A stretch of 33,192 bases of DNA from Actinoplanes sandaracinus (GCF_030009775.1 NZ_JASCTH010000052.1:1-33192); one strand, 5' to 3'. Shown: positions 7,664 to 16,196, numbered from the stretch's first letter. Numbers and translations are program-made. Notes: generated by a model not told the origin, from the letters alone.

Positions 7664-8395
7664 ATGTTCGAAAAGTTGCCTGTCGATGTAATGACCGATT
7701 CCTGGGAAATTCTCCGGTACGATGAGCTAGGTGACGAAGCGCCGGAATTCGATCTGATCCGCAATGACCTCGAACACTGCGGCCGAGGAGCGCACACGCT
7801 CGACCGGCACGGGCCCGACATCCCGCTGCGGCGCACGGCCGGCGCGAAGACCATCGAGGGTCGGATCTACGGCGATCCGCCATGGAGGGGCAGGGTGAGC
7901 CGTTCTTATCAGTGGACGGATCTGCCGACCCTCAACTACGCGGTGAACACGTACGTCCGTCGGCGCTGGACGGTGATTCGCATCGACCTGGCAAGGAGGC
8001 ATTGCCACGTCGGCCTCGCGGACGCCGGCCGCCTGGTCGGCCAGGGCTATGACAGCACCGGCGTGCTGGGTAGAGGGCCAGAACGGGCCCGGTACCGTGA
8101 AGTCAGCCAGTTCAAGGTGTGCATCCGCCTGCCGCCGAAGGCGGATCCGGCTGTGCCGTTCATCCTGTCAGCCTTCCCGTGGAGCAGCAGGCTCTCCACG
8201 GACGCGGCCATGCCGCGTGAGCTGCACGGACGGAATTCCGGCATGCGCTGGGGCAGGCGCGCGGATTCCGGCCGGGAAGAAGCCGCGCTTTGCTTCGCCG
8301 GGGAGGCGAGCGCATCCACTGGGCGAGGGTCGCGACTGTGGCGCCGTTGCTCACCACGGTGCCACCCGGCTGCACGGTCGGGCGCAGGATGCTGA
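7664..8395 (+). CDS. RNase A-like (CdiA-CT type) toxin-domain protein, stand-alone
   Basis: A 243-residue frame from ATG 7664 (GGAG six bases before it; an upstream TTG at 7652 is possible). Residues about 42-170 match the layout I know from RNase A-like domains at the C-termini of bacterial polymorphic toxins: GAHTLDRHGPD with the first catalytic-type His, then KTIEGRIYGDPPW, SYQWTDLPTLNYAVNTYV, a DAGRLVGQGYD turn, and a closing strand pair KVCIRLPP and PFILSAFP. Such domains cut RNA in rival or host cells. No signal peptide, RHS, LXG or WXG100 delivery part is present, and no small immunity gene was recognised next to it. After residue ~172 the sequence loses family character (Arg/Ser-rich, running to 8395), suggesting a recent extension or frameshift. 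The domain assignment is by pattern memory and moderately certain. Confidence 0.6.
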   Translation: MFEKLPVDVMTDSWEILRYDELGDEAPEFDLIRNDLEHCGRGAHTLDRHGPDIPLRRTAGAKTIEGRIYGDPPWRGRVSRSYQWTDLPTLNYAVNTYVRRRWTVIRIDLARRHCHVGLADAGRLVGQGYDSTGVLGRGPERARYREVSQFKVCIRLPPKADPAVPFILSAFPWSSRLSTDAAMPRELHGRNSGMRWGRRADSGREEAALCFAGEASASTGRGSRLWRRCSPRCHPAARSGAGC

Positions 8396-8613
8396 TCGTG
8401 ATCGGATCGGGGTGTCGGGCAAGCTGCGGTGAGGACGGCGCCATACGGGTCTGGGGCACCAGCCGGTAGCAGTGCCACGAAGGCACACGTGAATCCTTCC
8501 GGCTACCGCGGCCGCCGGTCCGGCCTCGGCGGCAGCCCCGCGGCGTCGGCGAAGCAACCGTCCGGCAACCGCCCGGGACCCGATGGACAACGCGCGGCTG
8601 GTGGGATGGCGCG

Positions 8614-10449
8614 GTGACATCTTCGAGCAGCGGGCCGCAGCCCGCCACGGCACTGGCAGCTCCGCGTACGCTGCGGTCGCTGGCCTGGGTCGTGTGGGGT
8701 GCGGTGGCGGTGATGCTGGCCGCTTGCCACTTCCTCGTTCCCCCGTCACACCCGGTGGCCGAGGCGGTGTTCTACTGCCTGGTGAGCGGCGGCACAGCGG
8801 TCGCCATGGCGGTGGGCATCCGGCTGCACCGGCCGGCGGCCAGGACCGTCTGGTGGCTGCTGGCGGGAGGCCAGGTGATGTATGTCGGCGGCGACGTCGC
8901 GTACTTCGTGGCCACCGCCGGGGGCAGCACCAACTATCCCGTGCTGGCCAACGTCCTGTACCTCTCGCAGTACGTGTTCGTCGCCGCCGCGCTGGTGCTG
9001 CTGGGCCGGCGGCGCTCGCCTCAGCGCAACACCGCCGCGCTGATCGACACCGCGATCCTCGCGGTGGCCGCCGCAGTGCTGTGGTGGGTGTTCCTCATCC
9101 ATCCCGCGGTCGCCGCGCCGGGCTTCTCCGCGCTGGACCGCGTGGCTGCAACCATCTATCCGGTCATGGACCTGTGCGTGCTCACCGTGGCGATCCGGAT
9201 GCTGCTCGGAGGCGGCGCCCGGCAGAGGTCGTATCTGCTGTTGCTGACGTTCCTCGCCTTGACGCTGTTCGCCGACACCGCGTACGGCCTGCTGACGCTG
9301 CACGGGGTGTACGAGACCGGCGGCTGGTCCGACGCGGTGTACCTCACCAGCTACCTCGCGCTCGGCGCGGCCGCGTTGCACCGGTCGATGCGGCAGGTCG
9401 CGGACCCGGTGGAGGACCGGTCGGGCGCGACGCTGTATCGCGTGGTGCTGTTGGCGGTTGCCACCCTGGTGGCTCCGGTGGTGCTGATCGTGCAGAACCT
9501 GCGCCAGGTGGCGACCTCGGACCTCGTCGTGGTGACCGCCTCGGCAGTGCTGTTCCTGCTGGTGCTCACCCGCATGGCCGGCCTTGTCTCCGCGCAGCGC
9601 CGGATCGCCATGACCGACGCCCTCACCGGCGTCTACACCCGCCGATTCCTCTCCGAGGCGCTGCGCGTGGAGAGCGGGCGGGCGGCCCGGCACGGGGACC
9701 TGTTAGCGATGCTGCTGGTGGACGTGGACCACTTCAAGCGCATCAACGACACGTACGGGCACCCGGCCGGCGACCAGGTCCTGAAGGAGGTGGCGCACCG
9801 GCTGCGGGAGGCCTGCCGTGGTACCGACGTGGTCGCCCGGTTCGGCGGCGAGGAGTTCGCGGTGCTGGTGACCGGCGAGGCCCCCGACGGACTGGCCGCG
9901 CTGGCGGAGCGCCTGCGAAAGCGGATCGCCGGGGCTCCGGTGCTCGTCGACGGCCACACGGCCATCGCGGTGACCGTCTCGGTCGGCGCCGCCGCGCTGC
10001 CCGGCGAGGCTTCCACCGAGCAACTGCTCGTCGCGGCTGACGACGCGTTGTACGCGGCCAAGCGCGGCGGGCGCAACCGGGTTGTCATGAGCGATCCGGA
10101 GCGGGCGGCTGCGTACGCGCCGACCGGCAGCGACTCGGCCGACATCGACCGGCAGATCCAGCGTTGGACCGTGATGGTGGGCGAGGCTCTGCGCTGCCGC
10201 GCGGACGGCCCAGACGTGCCGGCCACCATGGTGGCCGGCGTCTGCGCCGCGTGGGCGCTCATGCGCATCGGTCGCCCCGGGTACCCGGTCTTGTCCGCGG
10301 AGCAGGCCCGAGCGGAGCTGCAGCGCTGCCGCGGGGTGCAGCTCCACCCGTGCGCGGTCGACGAGTTCCTCGCGCTGGAGGCGGCCGGGGTGGTCGGCAC
10401 GCCGGAAAGCACAGCGGCTCCGCTGCTCGCGGCGACGATGGTCGGATAA
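8614..10449 (+). CDS. Membrane-bound diguanylate cyclase (GGEEF) with degenerate HD-GYP-like tail
   Basis: A 611-residue protein from GTG 8614. Residues 20-325 hold about nine or ten hydrophobic helices forming a membrane sensor region. The GGDEF domain follows (about 330-490): MTDALTGVYTRRF, LLVDVDHFKRINDTYGH, active site RFGGEEF with GGEEF at 411-415, and an inhibitory RxxD site (RGTD, 402-405) exactly five residues before it. It should make c-di-GMP from two GTP and be inhibited by its product. After the cyclase, residues 505-590 resemble the final third of an HD-GYP phosphodiesterase (RPGYPVLSAEQARAEL, then GVQLHPCAVDEFLAL), but the HD and GYP metal centre is absent. Monocistronic as far as seen; the start region has only a weak ribosome binding site. 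Confidence 0.93.
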   Translation: MTSSSSGPQPATALAAPRTLRSLAWVVWGAVAVMLAACHFLVPPSHPVAEAVFYCLVSGGTAVAMAVGIRLHRPAARTVWWLLAGGQVMYVGGDVAYFVATAGGSTNYPVLANVLYLSQYVFVAAALVLLGRRRSPQRNTAALIDTAILAVAAAVLWWVFLIHPAVAAPGFSALDRVAATIYPVMDLCVLTVAIRMLLGGGARQRSYLLLLTFLALTLFADTAYGLLTLHGVYETGGWSDAVYLTSYLALGAAALHRSMRQVADPVEDRSGATLYRVVLLAVATLVAPVVLIVQNLRQVATSDLVVVTASAVLFLLVLTRMAGLVSAQRRIAMTDALTGVYTRRFLSEALRVESGRAARHGDLLAMLLVDVDHFKRINDTYGHPAGDQVLKEVAHRLREACRGTDVVARFGGEEFAVLVTGEAPDGLAALAERLRKRIAGAPVLVDGHTAIAVTVSVGAAALPGEASTEQLLVAADDALYAAKRGGRNRVVMSDPERAAAYAPTGSDSADIDRQIQRWTVMVGEALRCRADGPDVPATMVAGVCAAWALMRIGRPGYPVLSAEQARAELQRCRGVQLHPCAVDEFLALEAAGVVGTPESTAAPLLAATMVG

Positions 10450-10592
10450 CCTGCGGCGCGTATCGAAGTCATGGCCATTGGCGCGCCTCGAGACGGGGCG
10501 TCGCCTCGCCACACCCGGATCCGCCGCGGGGCTGAACTCGAGCGGTCCGTCGCCGAAGACGATCTCCCGGCCTACACCGGGTAGCGGGGCTG

Positions 10593-11766
10593 CTACGTCA
10601 ATCGCCAGATCATGAGTGTGCCCTCGTTGGTTTGGCAGGTCAGGTACCGCGCTTCCCGGGCACACCACAGCGGATCGACGACGGAAAGCCTTCCTTGAAG
10701 CTCGCCAGTCGATCGGTCGAACACCAAGACACCGTCCCGGCTCACCCGCACGATCAGGCCACCGGCTGGCAGAGCACGCCCCAATTCGGACTGCACCCAA
10801 CCGGTGTCTGGGTCGAGGAGAACAGTTTGACGGTTCTTCCTGACGACCAGGCCTTCCTGCAAAGACTCCAACTCTGAGGCGGACCAGATGATCGATCCGC
10901 TGTCACGGTGGAAGGCGGTCACGCCGTCAGTCCCCGTCACACAAAGGTTCGCGCCGCACGCGGTGATGTCGGACGGCCCGGAAACCGGCGCCGTCCACAG
11001 CACTCCAAGATCAGGAAGGTGTAACGCCGTCACGGTCGACTCGGTGAACCGGTACGAGTCGCCCCGCGTCGATCGGCCGACTCCACCGTGACTCCCCGTA
11101 CTGTTCAGTGGCGACACCCCGCACGCTGGCGACGACCTCGCCGGTCGTACGCAGGAAGGCGACGGTGTCGCCGTTGTCGGCGCTCACCACCAGGTACCGA
11201 CCGGCGATGACCGCGTCCACCACCGGCGTGCGGAGAGGTTGCCACCACTCGGCCCGCATGGCACCAGGATCGAACAGTCCCACCTGCCCCTTCTCCCACA
11301 GCACGATCCGATCCTCGGTCAGATAGGTGCTTCCCGAGCCGCCCGACTCCCACACCACCTGTCCCGAGCCGGCGTCCAGCAGAGTCGTCGCCGCACCGCG
11401 CGATGCCACCGCCAGATACGCGCCGAGCTTTTGCATGGAGGGGGGAAAGCCGCCATCGTCAGCCTCGAACCGCCGGCTCCAAACCACATCGTTGCCCGGG
11501 AAAGCGCGCGCCATCACTTCCAGCCGGCCGCCGTTGTCGGCCTTCTGTTCGCTGGTGTAAATCATGTCGTCGGTCAGGGCCAGCGCCATCAGCGACGCAC
11601 CTGGATGATCGAGGACCGCCGCCACCGGTAGCGGCCCGGCAGGCGCACCGGACGAGCCCAGCAGCAAGACGGAGAGCGTAGCCACCACCAGCGCCACTCT
11701 TCGCCACCGGGCAGGAGGCTGAGCCGCCGGGCGAGGCGGCGCGGCCACGTCGAGATCAATGATCAC
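10593..11766 (-). pseudogene. PQQ-type beta-propeller membrane protein, frameshifted
   Basis: Two overlapping frames make one protein. The first part (GTG 11766 to about 11066) has a short cytosolic start, one membrane helix (VALVVATLSVLLLG) and propeller blades such as LLDAGSGQVVWESGG. The second part (about 11061 to the stop at 10593) continues with SYRFTESTVTALHLPDLG, AFHRDSGSIIWSASE and VFDRSTGELQGRL, the same repeat. Removing one base from the CCCC run at 11062-11065 (GGGG on the coding strand) joins them cleanly as ..PIDAG-DSYRF.. and gives exactly 391 codons. The protein would be an anchored extracellular PQQ/BamB-like propeller of unknown ligand. Either a true frameshift mutation or a homopolymer read error. 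Confidence 0.75.
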
Positions 11767-12223
11767 TCAGCGGATTGTGCCCGATGCCACCACCCTTGAT
11801 TCCGGCTCGAGGCCACCGCAGGGCGCCGAGATTTGAAGCGGATCCTGCTGTAGTACTAGCCGAGAGCCTCCTCCACGAGATATCCATCGGCCTTCTGCTC
11901 ACACACGCCAGCACGCCACCCCAGGGTCACCTCCGGGACAAGACCTTTGAACAAGCCTTGGCCGCAACAGGCGGCGACCCCCCATCATGGCCGGTCCCGA
12001 GGTCCTCGGCTTCGATCTACGGTGGGCAACCTGGTAGGCCCCCCGCACCGGCCGGACCTGACCTCGGATCGGCGGAAGACACCCTCGCCGCTGGCGCAAA
12101 GCGGCCGATTCGCGGTGAACCGGGCGAACACACGGCCTCCGGCAGGCGGTTAGGCGATCGTCGAATTCTACGAAGCGGGTAACGGCTCGGCCGCCGCAGC
12201 GCCCATCGGCCTGGCCGTGGTCG
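11767..12223. other. No supported gene
   Basis: About 450 bases between the propeller gene and the end of melC2. Open frames on both strands have poor codon use. A short plus-strand stretch near 11840-11900 reads VVLAESLLHEI, faintly like an HExxH enzyme, but nothing around it supports a gene. Confidence 0.5.
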
Positions 12224-13033
12224 TCAGGCGTAGCTGTAGCCGAGCGGGGTGATGTCGCGTACCGCCGACGGGGTGCGGCCGGCGCCGAACGGGTGCATGG
12301 TCTCGTTGTTGTCGATCACGCCGGCGGTGAATCCGGTGCGCGGCTGGTAGGTGTCGATGCCGCGGCTGTTCTGCCACTGCCACCACAGGCGGTCGATGTT
12401 GCAGTGGTGCAGCCAGAACACCGGGTCGTTCGGGGCCTCACGGGTGGCCATGTGGCCGCCGACGTAGTTGTGCACGCGGTTGTGCAGCTCGATCTCGTTG
12501 CGGTTGCGGTAGCTGTTCGACACGGACGCGTTCCACGGCGACTGGTCGTACACCGTGTAGCTCTGCACGGTGTTCACCTGGGCAGCGGTGGGGCGGCTGG
12601 CGTTCTGGCCGACCCTGCGCTGCAGGAAGTTGGTGGCGATGCTGCTGCGATACATCGTCCAGCTCCAGGAGGGGCTGAAGTTGCCGCTGGAGACGCTGCC
12701 GTTGGTGATCGCGCCGAGGAAGTCGGCGGTGAACGGCGAGGCCCAGCCGGTCCAGTCCCAATAGGGAATGAAGACCGCCGGGTTGCCGCTGACCGTCTGC
12801 AGGTCCAGCTCCAGCAGCCGGAGATACTCCCGGTGCCATGGGAAGAACGACGGCGACTGATGGGCGTGGCTGATGTTGTCGTTGGTGCGCGCGAAATAGG
12901 TGATGTGCTGGTCGATGTACCAGTTGTAGTTGCGCCCGTTGGCGGAGCCGGTCTTGAGCTGCCAGAGAGCGTTGATGAAGGCGGTCTTCTCCGCGCTCGT
13001 CATGGCGGCGATGTTCTTGCGTACGACGGCCAT
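12224..13033 (-). CDS. melC2: Tyrosinase (MelC2-type, type-3 copper monooxygenase)
   Basis: A 269-residue enzyme that oxidises tyrosine to dopaquinone, the first step of melanin formation. Copper site A: H43 in WYIDQHITYF, H58 in ISHAHQS and H67 in FFPWHREYL. Copper site B: H184 and H188 in ELHNRVHNYVGGH, and H209/H210 in DPVFWLHHCNIDRLW. The length is that of Streptomyces MelC2 proteins (about 270-275). It has no signal peptide, which agrees with export as a complex with MelC1, the partner encoded 53 bases upstream on the same strand. The ATG at 13033 follows AAAGG. Co-transcription with melC1 is the known arrangement. The stop is at 12224; no clear terminator follows. Confidence 0.96.
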   Translation of the reverse strand: MAVVRKNIAAMTSAEKTAFINALWQLKTGSANGRNYNWYIDQHITYFARTNDNISHAHQSPSFFPWHREYLRLLELDLQTVSGNPAVFIPYWDWTGWASPFTADFLGAITNGSVSSGNFSPSWSWTMYRSSIATNFLQRRVGQNASRPTAAQVNTVQSYTVYDQSPWNASVSNSYRNRNEIELHNRVHNYVGGHMATREAPNDPVFWLHHCNIDRLWWQWQNSRGIDTYQPRTGFTAGVIDNNETMHPFGAGRTPSAVRDITPLGYSYA

Positions 13034-13086
13034 TGGTCAGTCGCCTTTCGGTTGGGGAACGATTTTCGTCGGCAAGTTGCCGCGCG

Positions 13087-13533
13087 TCAGTGCGAGTGTG
13101 CTTGCGCGGCCTCGTTACTGAGCTCTAGATCCCCTAGCATGTCGATGACCTTCTGAGCCAGCTTCTTGAGACCACCCTTGTTCTTGCTGTCGTCGATTTC
13201 CACGGGGTCGTAATGGTTGATGGCGCTGATGTAGGCCATCGCCACGTACGGCTCCGATCCGTCTTCCGGTACGAATAGGGTGCTGATGACGGTGAGTGCC
13301 AACTTCTGGTTGTTGATATGCAGCTCGTCCTTGCCCCCGATGTTGTGCTTGCCCTTGATCTTCTTGCCTTTGTAGGTCTCGTCGAAGTCGCGTGGGTCGT
13401 TGGGGGCAGCCTTCTCCGGCTCTCGGGCGGAATTCGGGCTGGCCAGCGCCTGCACACCGAACAGGGTGGTCGCGGCGGTAACGGCACCGGCCGCGCTGTA
13501 GCGCAGGACGTCGCGACGTCTCATGTCAGTCAT
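13087..13533 (-). CDS. melC1: Tyrosinase co-factor (MelC1-type copper chaperone, Tat-exported)
   Basis: A 148-residue protein. The N-terminus has a twin-arginine signal (MRRRDVLRYSAAG, then a hydrophobic stretch ending ...GVQALASPN), which in the known system carries both MelC1 and the bound MelC2 through the Tat pathway. The mature part has the MelC1 core: ETYKGKKIKGKHNIGGKDEL followed by HINNQKLALTVI, and YISAINHYDPVEI. It ends in AQAHSH, providing His residues that could ligate copper. ATG 13533 has AAGGA five bases before it; ATG 13524 is an alternative. The protein is longer than the classical Streptomyces MelC1 and has a Lys-rich middle. Its promoter should lie in 13540-13700 but was not fixed. 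Confidence 0.9.
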   Translation of the reverse strand: MTDMRRRDVLRYSAAGAVTAATTLFGVQALASPNSAREPEKAAPNDPRDFDETYKGKKIKGKHNIGGKDELHINNQKLALTVISTLFVPEDGSEPYVAMAYISAINHYDPVEIDDSKNKGGLKKLAQKVIDMLGDLELSNEAAQAHSH

Positions 13534-13994
13534 GGAAATCCTTCTCTGTGAACCAACCTGTGCGGTCCAGGAACTCGCATTTCACTGGTTCGCGCGGACC
13601 GGTGTGAACCATCCTTACTATGCCTATTCGGACGCGTCTGCCTATGAAACCAGATTCGCGGCTCGAGTCCTACTTGTGTACGCCCGGCGCGGTACGTGGT
13701 GCGGCCCAGTCACCGAAAGGATTACCGGAAACGGGTGCGCTGGGATTTTTGCGTCGATGATTCGGCGTGTTGGGTGATGAATTCAGTGCAGCGGCATCGG
13801 CCTCGATTCGTCGGAGGGTGGTGACCACTTCGACATAGCCGGCGAGTGGCCCGAGTCGCCAGGGACCTGCCGCGGGTTCGCCGTGCCGGCCGTCGCGATG
13901 CATTGCGTTCGGCGCACCCACCCGCGTACGTTGCGGCTTCGGCGCACACTTCACGCCAGACTTCTTCGAGGGCCACTGGGATGCTCGAAAACGG
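13534..13994. other. Upstream region of melC1 without a supported gene
   Basis: About 460 bases. It must contain the melC1-melC2 promoter on the minus strand. Open frames here have poor coding character, and no operator or repeat was identified. Confidence 0.5.
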
Positions 13995-14246
13995 TTACCG
14001 AGGTTGAATAGCCAGGTTGCACTCGCTATGTCGCCGTCGATGGAGCATGTCGGCCCGCGCGAGCCCGGCACGGATCACCAAGTCCGGCCGGTCCAACTCG
14101 GCGGCGAGCCGCTCGGCCTGGACGGCCGGGAACGGCCGGCTCAGCCAACTCCCGTACCGGGCGGGAGCGAGGGTCTCCATCGTCCGCAGCGCCGCGTCGA
14201 GCCGCGTGGCGACCGACGGTTCCCGGCGCCGGAAACGACTGGACAA
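13995..14246 (-). pseudogene. Relic of a TPR-type regulator
   Basis: An 83-residue frame that resembles the helical-repeat part of actinomycete regulators or TPR-GGDEF proteins: RLDAALRTMETLAPARY, then AERLAAELDRPDLVIRAGLA and RADMLHRRRHSE. The match stops abruptly at both ends, there is no start codon context and no effector domain nearby. It is best seen as a fragment left after deletion. The family is suggested by pattern only. Confidence 0.35.
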
Positions 14247-14503
14247 GCCGGATCGCCGGTCCTCGAGGACTGGGACATCTGTACTGATTGTCTTCCTTGT
14301 ATCTCACTCGGCCTTCTGTGCCGCCGGTCAAGGAAACTATCGGACGGCTCGGAATGTTCGTCCATTTCGGCCGCTGATTATGGAAGCACCAGAAATCGGT
14401 GTCCCCGAATGATTTCTCCGCCGTTCGGTGGATCACAGCTGTCTGCCTGATCTTCGAGGATGGTGCGGCGTTCCCCCTGGATACACACTTCGGAGCAGCA
14501 CAC

Positions 14504-15226
14504 ATGCACATCGCACGGATCGGCCGCACCACGGCCGCCATGATCGGCGCCTCCGCCGCCGCCCTGCTTGCCGCCGGCCCCGCGCTGGCGGCTGAATGCG
14601 TCATCCGCATCAACCCGGGCAACGTCCCGACCACCGCCGCCGGCGCCGAGCAGGAGTGCGGCGAGAAGTTCGGCGGCGGCCCCTACGAGGGCAAGGACGT
14701 CTGGGTCTTCAACCTGCCCGAAAAGGACTCCCGGTTCCTCTCGATCACCGCGACGTTCAAGGCCGGCGACACGACCGAGACCGTGGTCATCGAGGAGGGT
14801 GCGGCCGACGGCGACGACATCGTCCTGCAGGGACACAGCAAGGCGTACGTCATCACCACAGCTGGCTGGACGCTGCTCGACGCCACCGCCAAAGTGACCG
14901 AGGAGACCGACAAGTTCGTTCTGACCCACACCTGCAAGGCCAAGACTCCAGCACCCGCGCCGTCCGACAAGCCGTCCGACAAGCCCTCCAAGCCTTCCGG
15001 GAAGCCGTCGGCGAGCACCCCCGGGGCCGGGCCCTCGGCCACCCCGACCGGTGGCGTCGAGTCGCCGTCGCCGGCCGTGTCGACGACGCCGGTCGCGTCC
15101 ACCGGCTCGGACGAGTCACTGCCGCTCACCGGCGCCGCGGTCAGCGGCCTCGTGGTGGTCGGGCTCGGACTGGTCGGCGGTGGTGCGCTGCTGATGACCC
15201 GCCGCAAGCGCCGGTTCATCGCCTGA
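14504..15226 (+). CDS. LPXTG-type cell-wall-anchored secreted protein
   Basis: A 240-residue surface protein from ATG 14504 (GGAG eight bases before); the frame is open further upstream to 14399, but the signal peptide fixes the start. Residues 1-30 form a Sec signal peptide (MHIARIGRTTAAMIGASAAA ... ALA). The mature domain (about 30-145) is a small Cys-containing beta-rich domain of unknown function. Next is a Pro/Ser/Lys linker with a DKPSDKPSKPSGKP repeat (about 150-200), then LPLTGAA, a hydrophobic helix and the basic tail RRKRR, the full sortase sorting signal. A sortase would join it to peptidoglycan. No sortase gene is in the window. Monocistronic. Confidence 0.9.
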   Translation: MHIARIGRTTAAMIGASAAALLAAGPALAAECVIRINPGNVPTTAAGAEQECGEKFGGGPYEGKDVWVFNLPEKDSRFLSITATFKAGDTTETVVIEEGAADGDDIVLQGHSKAYVITTAGWTLLDATAKVTEETDKFVLTHTCKAKTPAPAPSDKPSDKPSKPSGKPSASTPGAGPSATPTGGVESPSPAVSTTPVASTGSDESLPLTGAAVSGLVVVGLGLVGGGALLMTRRKRRFIA

Positions 15227-15325
15227 TCCCGAGTTGATCGGCGGGGGTGGGATCGGCACTTACGGTCCCCCCCCTCGCACGGTTCAGCACGACGGAGCGG
15301 GCACTCCCACGGGAAGGAAGCATCC

Positions 15326-15560
15326 GTGGCGGCACCGAAGAAATACCGCCGCGTCCGCGTATTTCGCGGCGGAGCTCGACCCGACCCGGCGACGGTCATG
15401 ACGTTCAGTCACACCGTTTCGTGGTCGCGCTCCTGTTACGGGTCCTGGGCATCGGCGAGTCGGCGTACTACGCCTGGCGCGAGCAGGCCGAGCAGCCTTG
15501 CGACCGCGACGTGGTCGACCTCGGGCTGCTGTCGAACATTCACGAGGTCTGGCACGCCGC
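15326..15560 (+). pseudogene. IS3-family transposase relic with internal deletion
   Basis: A GTG at 15326, well placed after GGAAGGAAG, starts VAAPKKY, the usual opening of IS3 orfA. Within a few codons the orfB sequence appears in another frame (ASAYFAAELDPTRRRS from about 15349), and after a further frame change RFVVALLLRVLGIGESAYYA and EQPCDRDVVDLGLLSNIHEV (15417-15555), again orfB-like. Most of orfA, the overlap region and the whole DDE catalytic core are missing. It cannot encode an active transposase. Its right end abuts the stop of the TetR gene. Confidence 0.65.
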
Positions 15561-15574
15561 CCCGGCGGATCCGC

Positions 15575-16180
15575 TCACGGTGAGATCGGTCGAAACACGC
15601 GGTCAAGCTGGGCATCGATGAGAGCTAATGCGTCGTCGGGGCTGTACAGGCCGACGAGAATCGGCCCGACCAGGCCTTGGGTGAGGAAGTAGAGCACGGG
15701 TGCCTCCACGTCGGGGTCAATGCCGTCGCGCAGTTCGCCCAGTCGAGCCGCCTCGCGGAAGTTGGCGACCGACACCGTGAGGATGCGTCCGTATCCGTCG
15801 CGTAGCTGCTCGGCATACGCGGGCGTGACGGTCGCGGCGGAGAAGAACGCGATATTCACGCATGCCTCCTCCCGGCCGGCCGGGTCGACCGGGAGCATCA
15901 CGGCGGTGGCGGCACGGATGAGATCACGGCGGGTGGGCTCACGCAATGCGGCAAGGGCGGCCTGGAGCCGGGCCAGTACGCGTTCGCGCATGTGCGACAG
16001 CGCGAACGACAGCATCTGCTGCTTGGTCGGGAAATAGTGCTGCACCGTGCCCATCGAGACGCCGGCCTGCTCGGCGACGTCGCGCAGGCTCACCGCCTCG
16101 AACCCTTGCGTACTGATGACGGCGAAGACCGCTTCGGTCAGGAGGCGGCGGCGCTGTTCGTGATCGACCTGCTTCGGCAC
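15575..16180 (-). CDS. TetR-family transcriptional repressor
   Basis: A 201-residue regulator with the standard N-terminal helix-turn-helix (RRLLTEAVFAVISTQGFEAV, SLRDVAEQAGVSMGTVQHYF, then PTKQQML) and a BetI/TetR_C_6-like ligand domain (about 75-195). Start GTG 16180; the ribosome binding site is weak. It is divergent from an alpha/beta hydrolase gene with 88 bases between the starts, and two copies of ATGCGAWCGCAT lie in that gap, one in front of each gene. By analogy it represses both itself and the hydrolase until a ligand, perhaps a hydrolase substrate, binds. Its stop lies next to the IS3 relic, so the 3' end may have been altered, although the length is normal. Confidence 0.92.
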   Translation of the reverse strand: MPKQVDHEQRRRLLTEAVFAVISTQGFEAVSLRDVAEQAGVSMGTVQHYFPTKQQMLSFALSHMRERVLARLQAALAALREPTRRDLIRAATAVMLPVDPAGREEACVNIAFFSAATVTPAYAEQLRDGYGRILTVSVANFREAARLGELRDGIDPDVEAPVLYFLTQGLVGPILVGLYSPDDALALIDAQLDRVFRPISP

Positions 16181-16196
16181 TCACCGAATCTATCTC

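Noticed and set aside
8160..8648. Minus-strand frame with a stretch TISILRPTVQPGGTVVSNGA that looks protein-like
   Set aside because: No start context, Arg/Cys-rich surroundings and overlap with both flanking plus-strand genes; only a weak hint of an old fragment.
11775..12182. Plus-strand frame with VVLAESLLHEI, faintly like HExxH-type peptide hydroxylases
   Set aside because: The metal motif is incomplete (HEIS instead of HExxH) and the rest of the frame is Pro/Arg-rich without family pattern.
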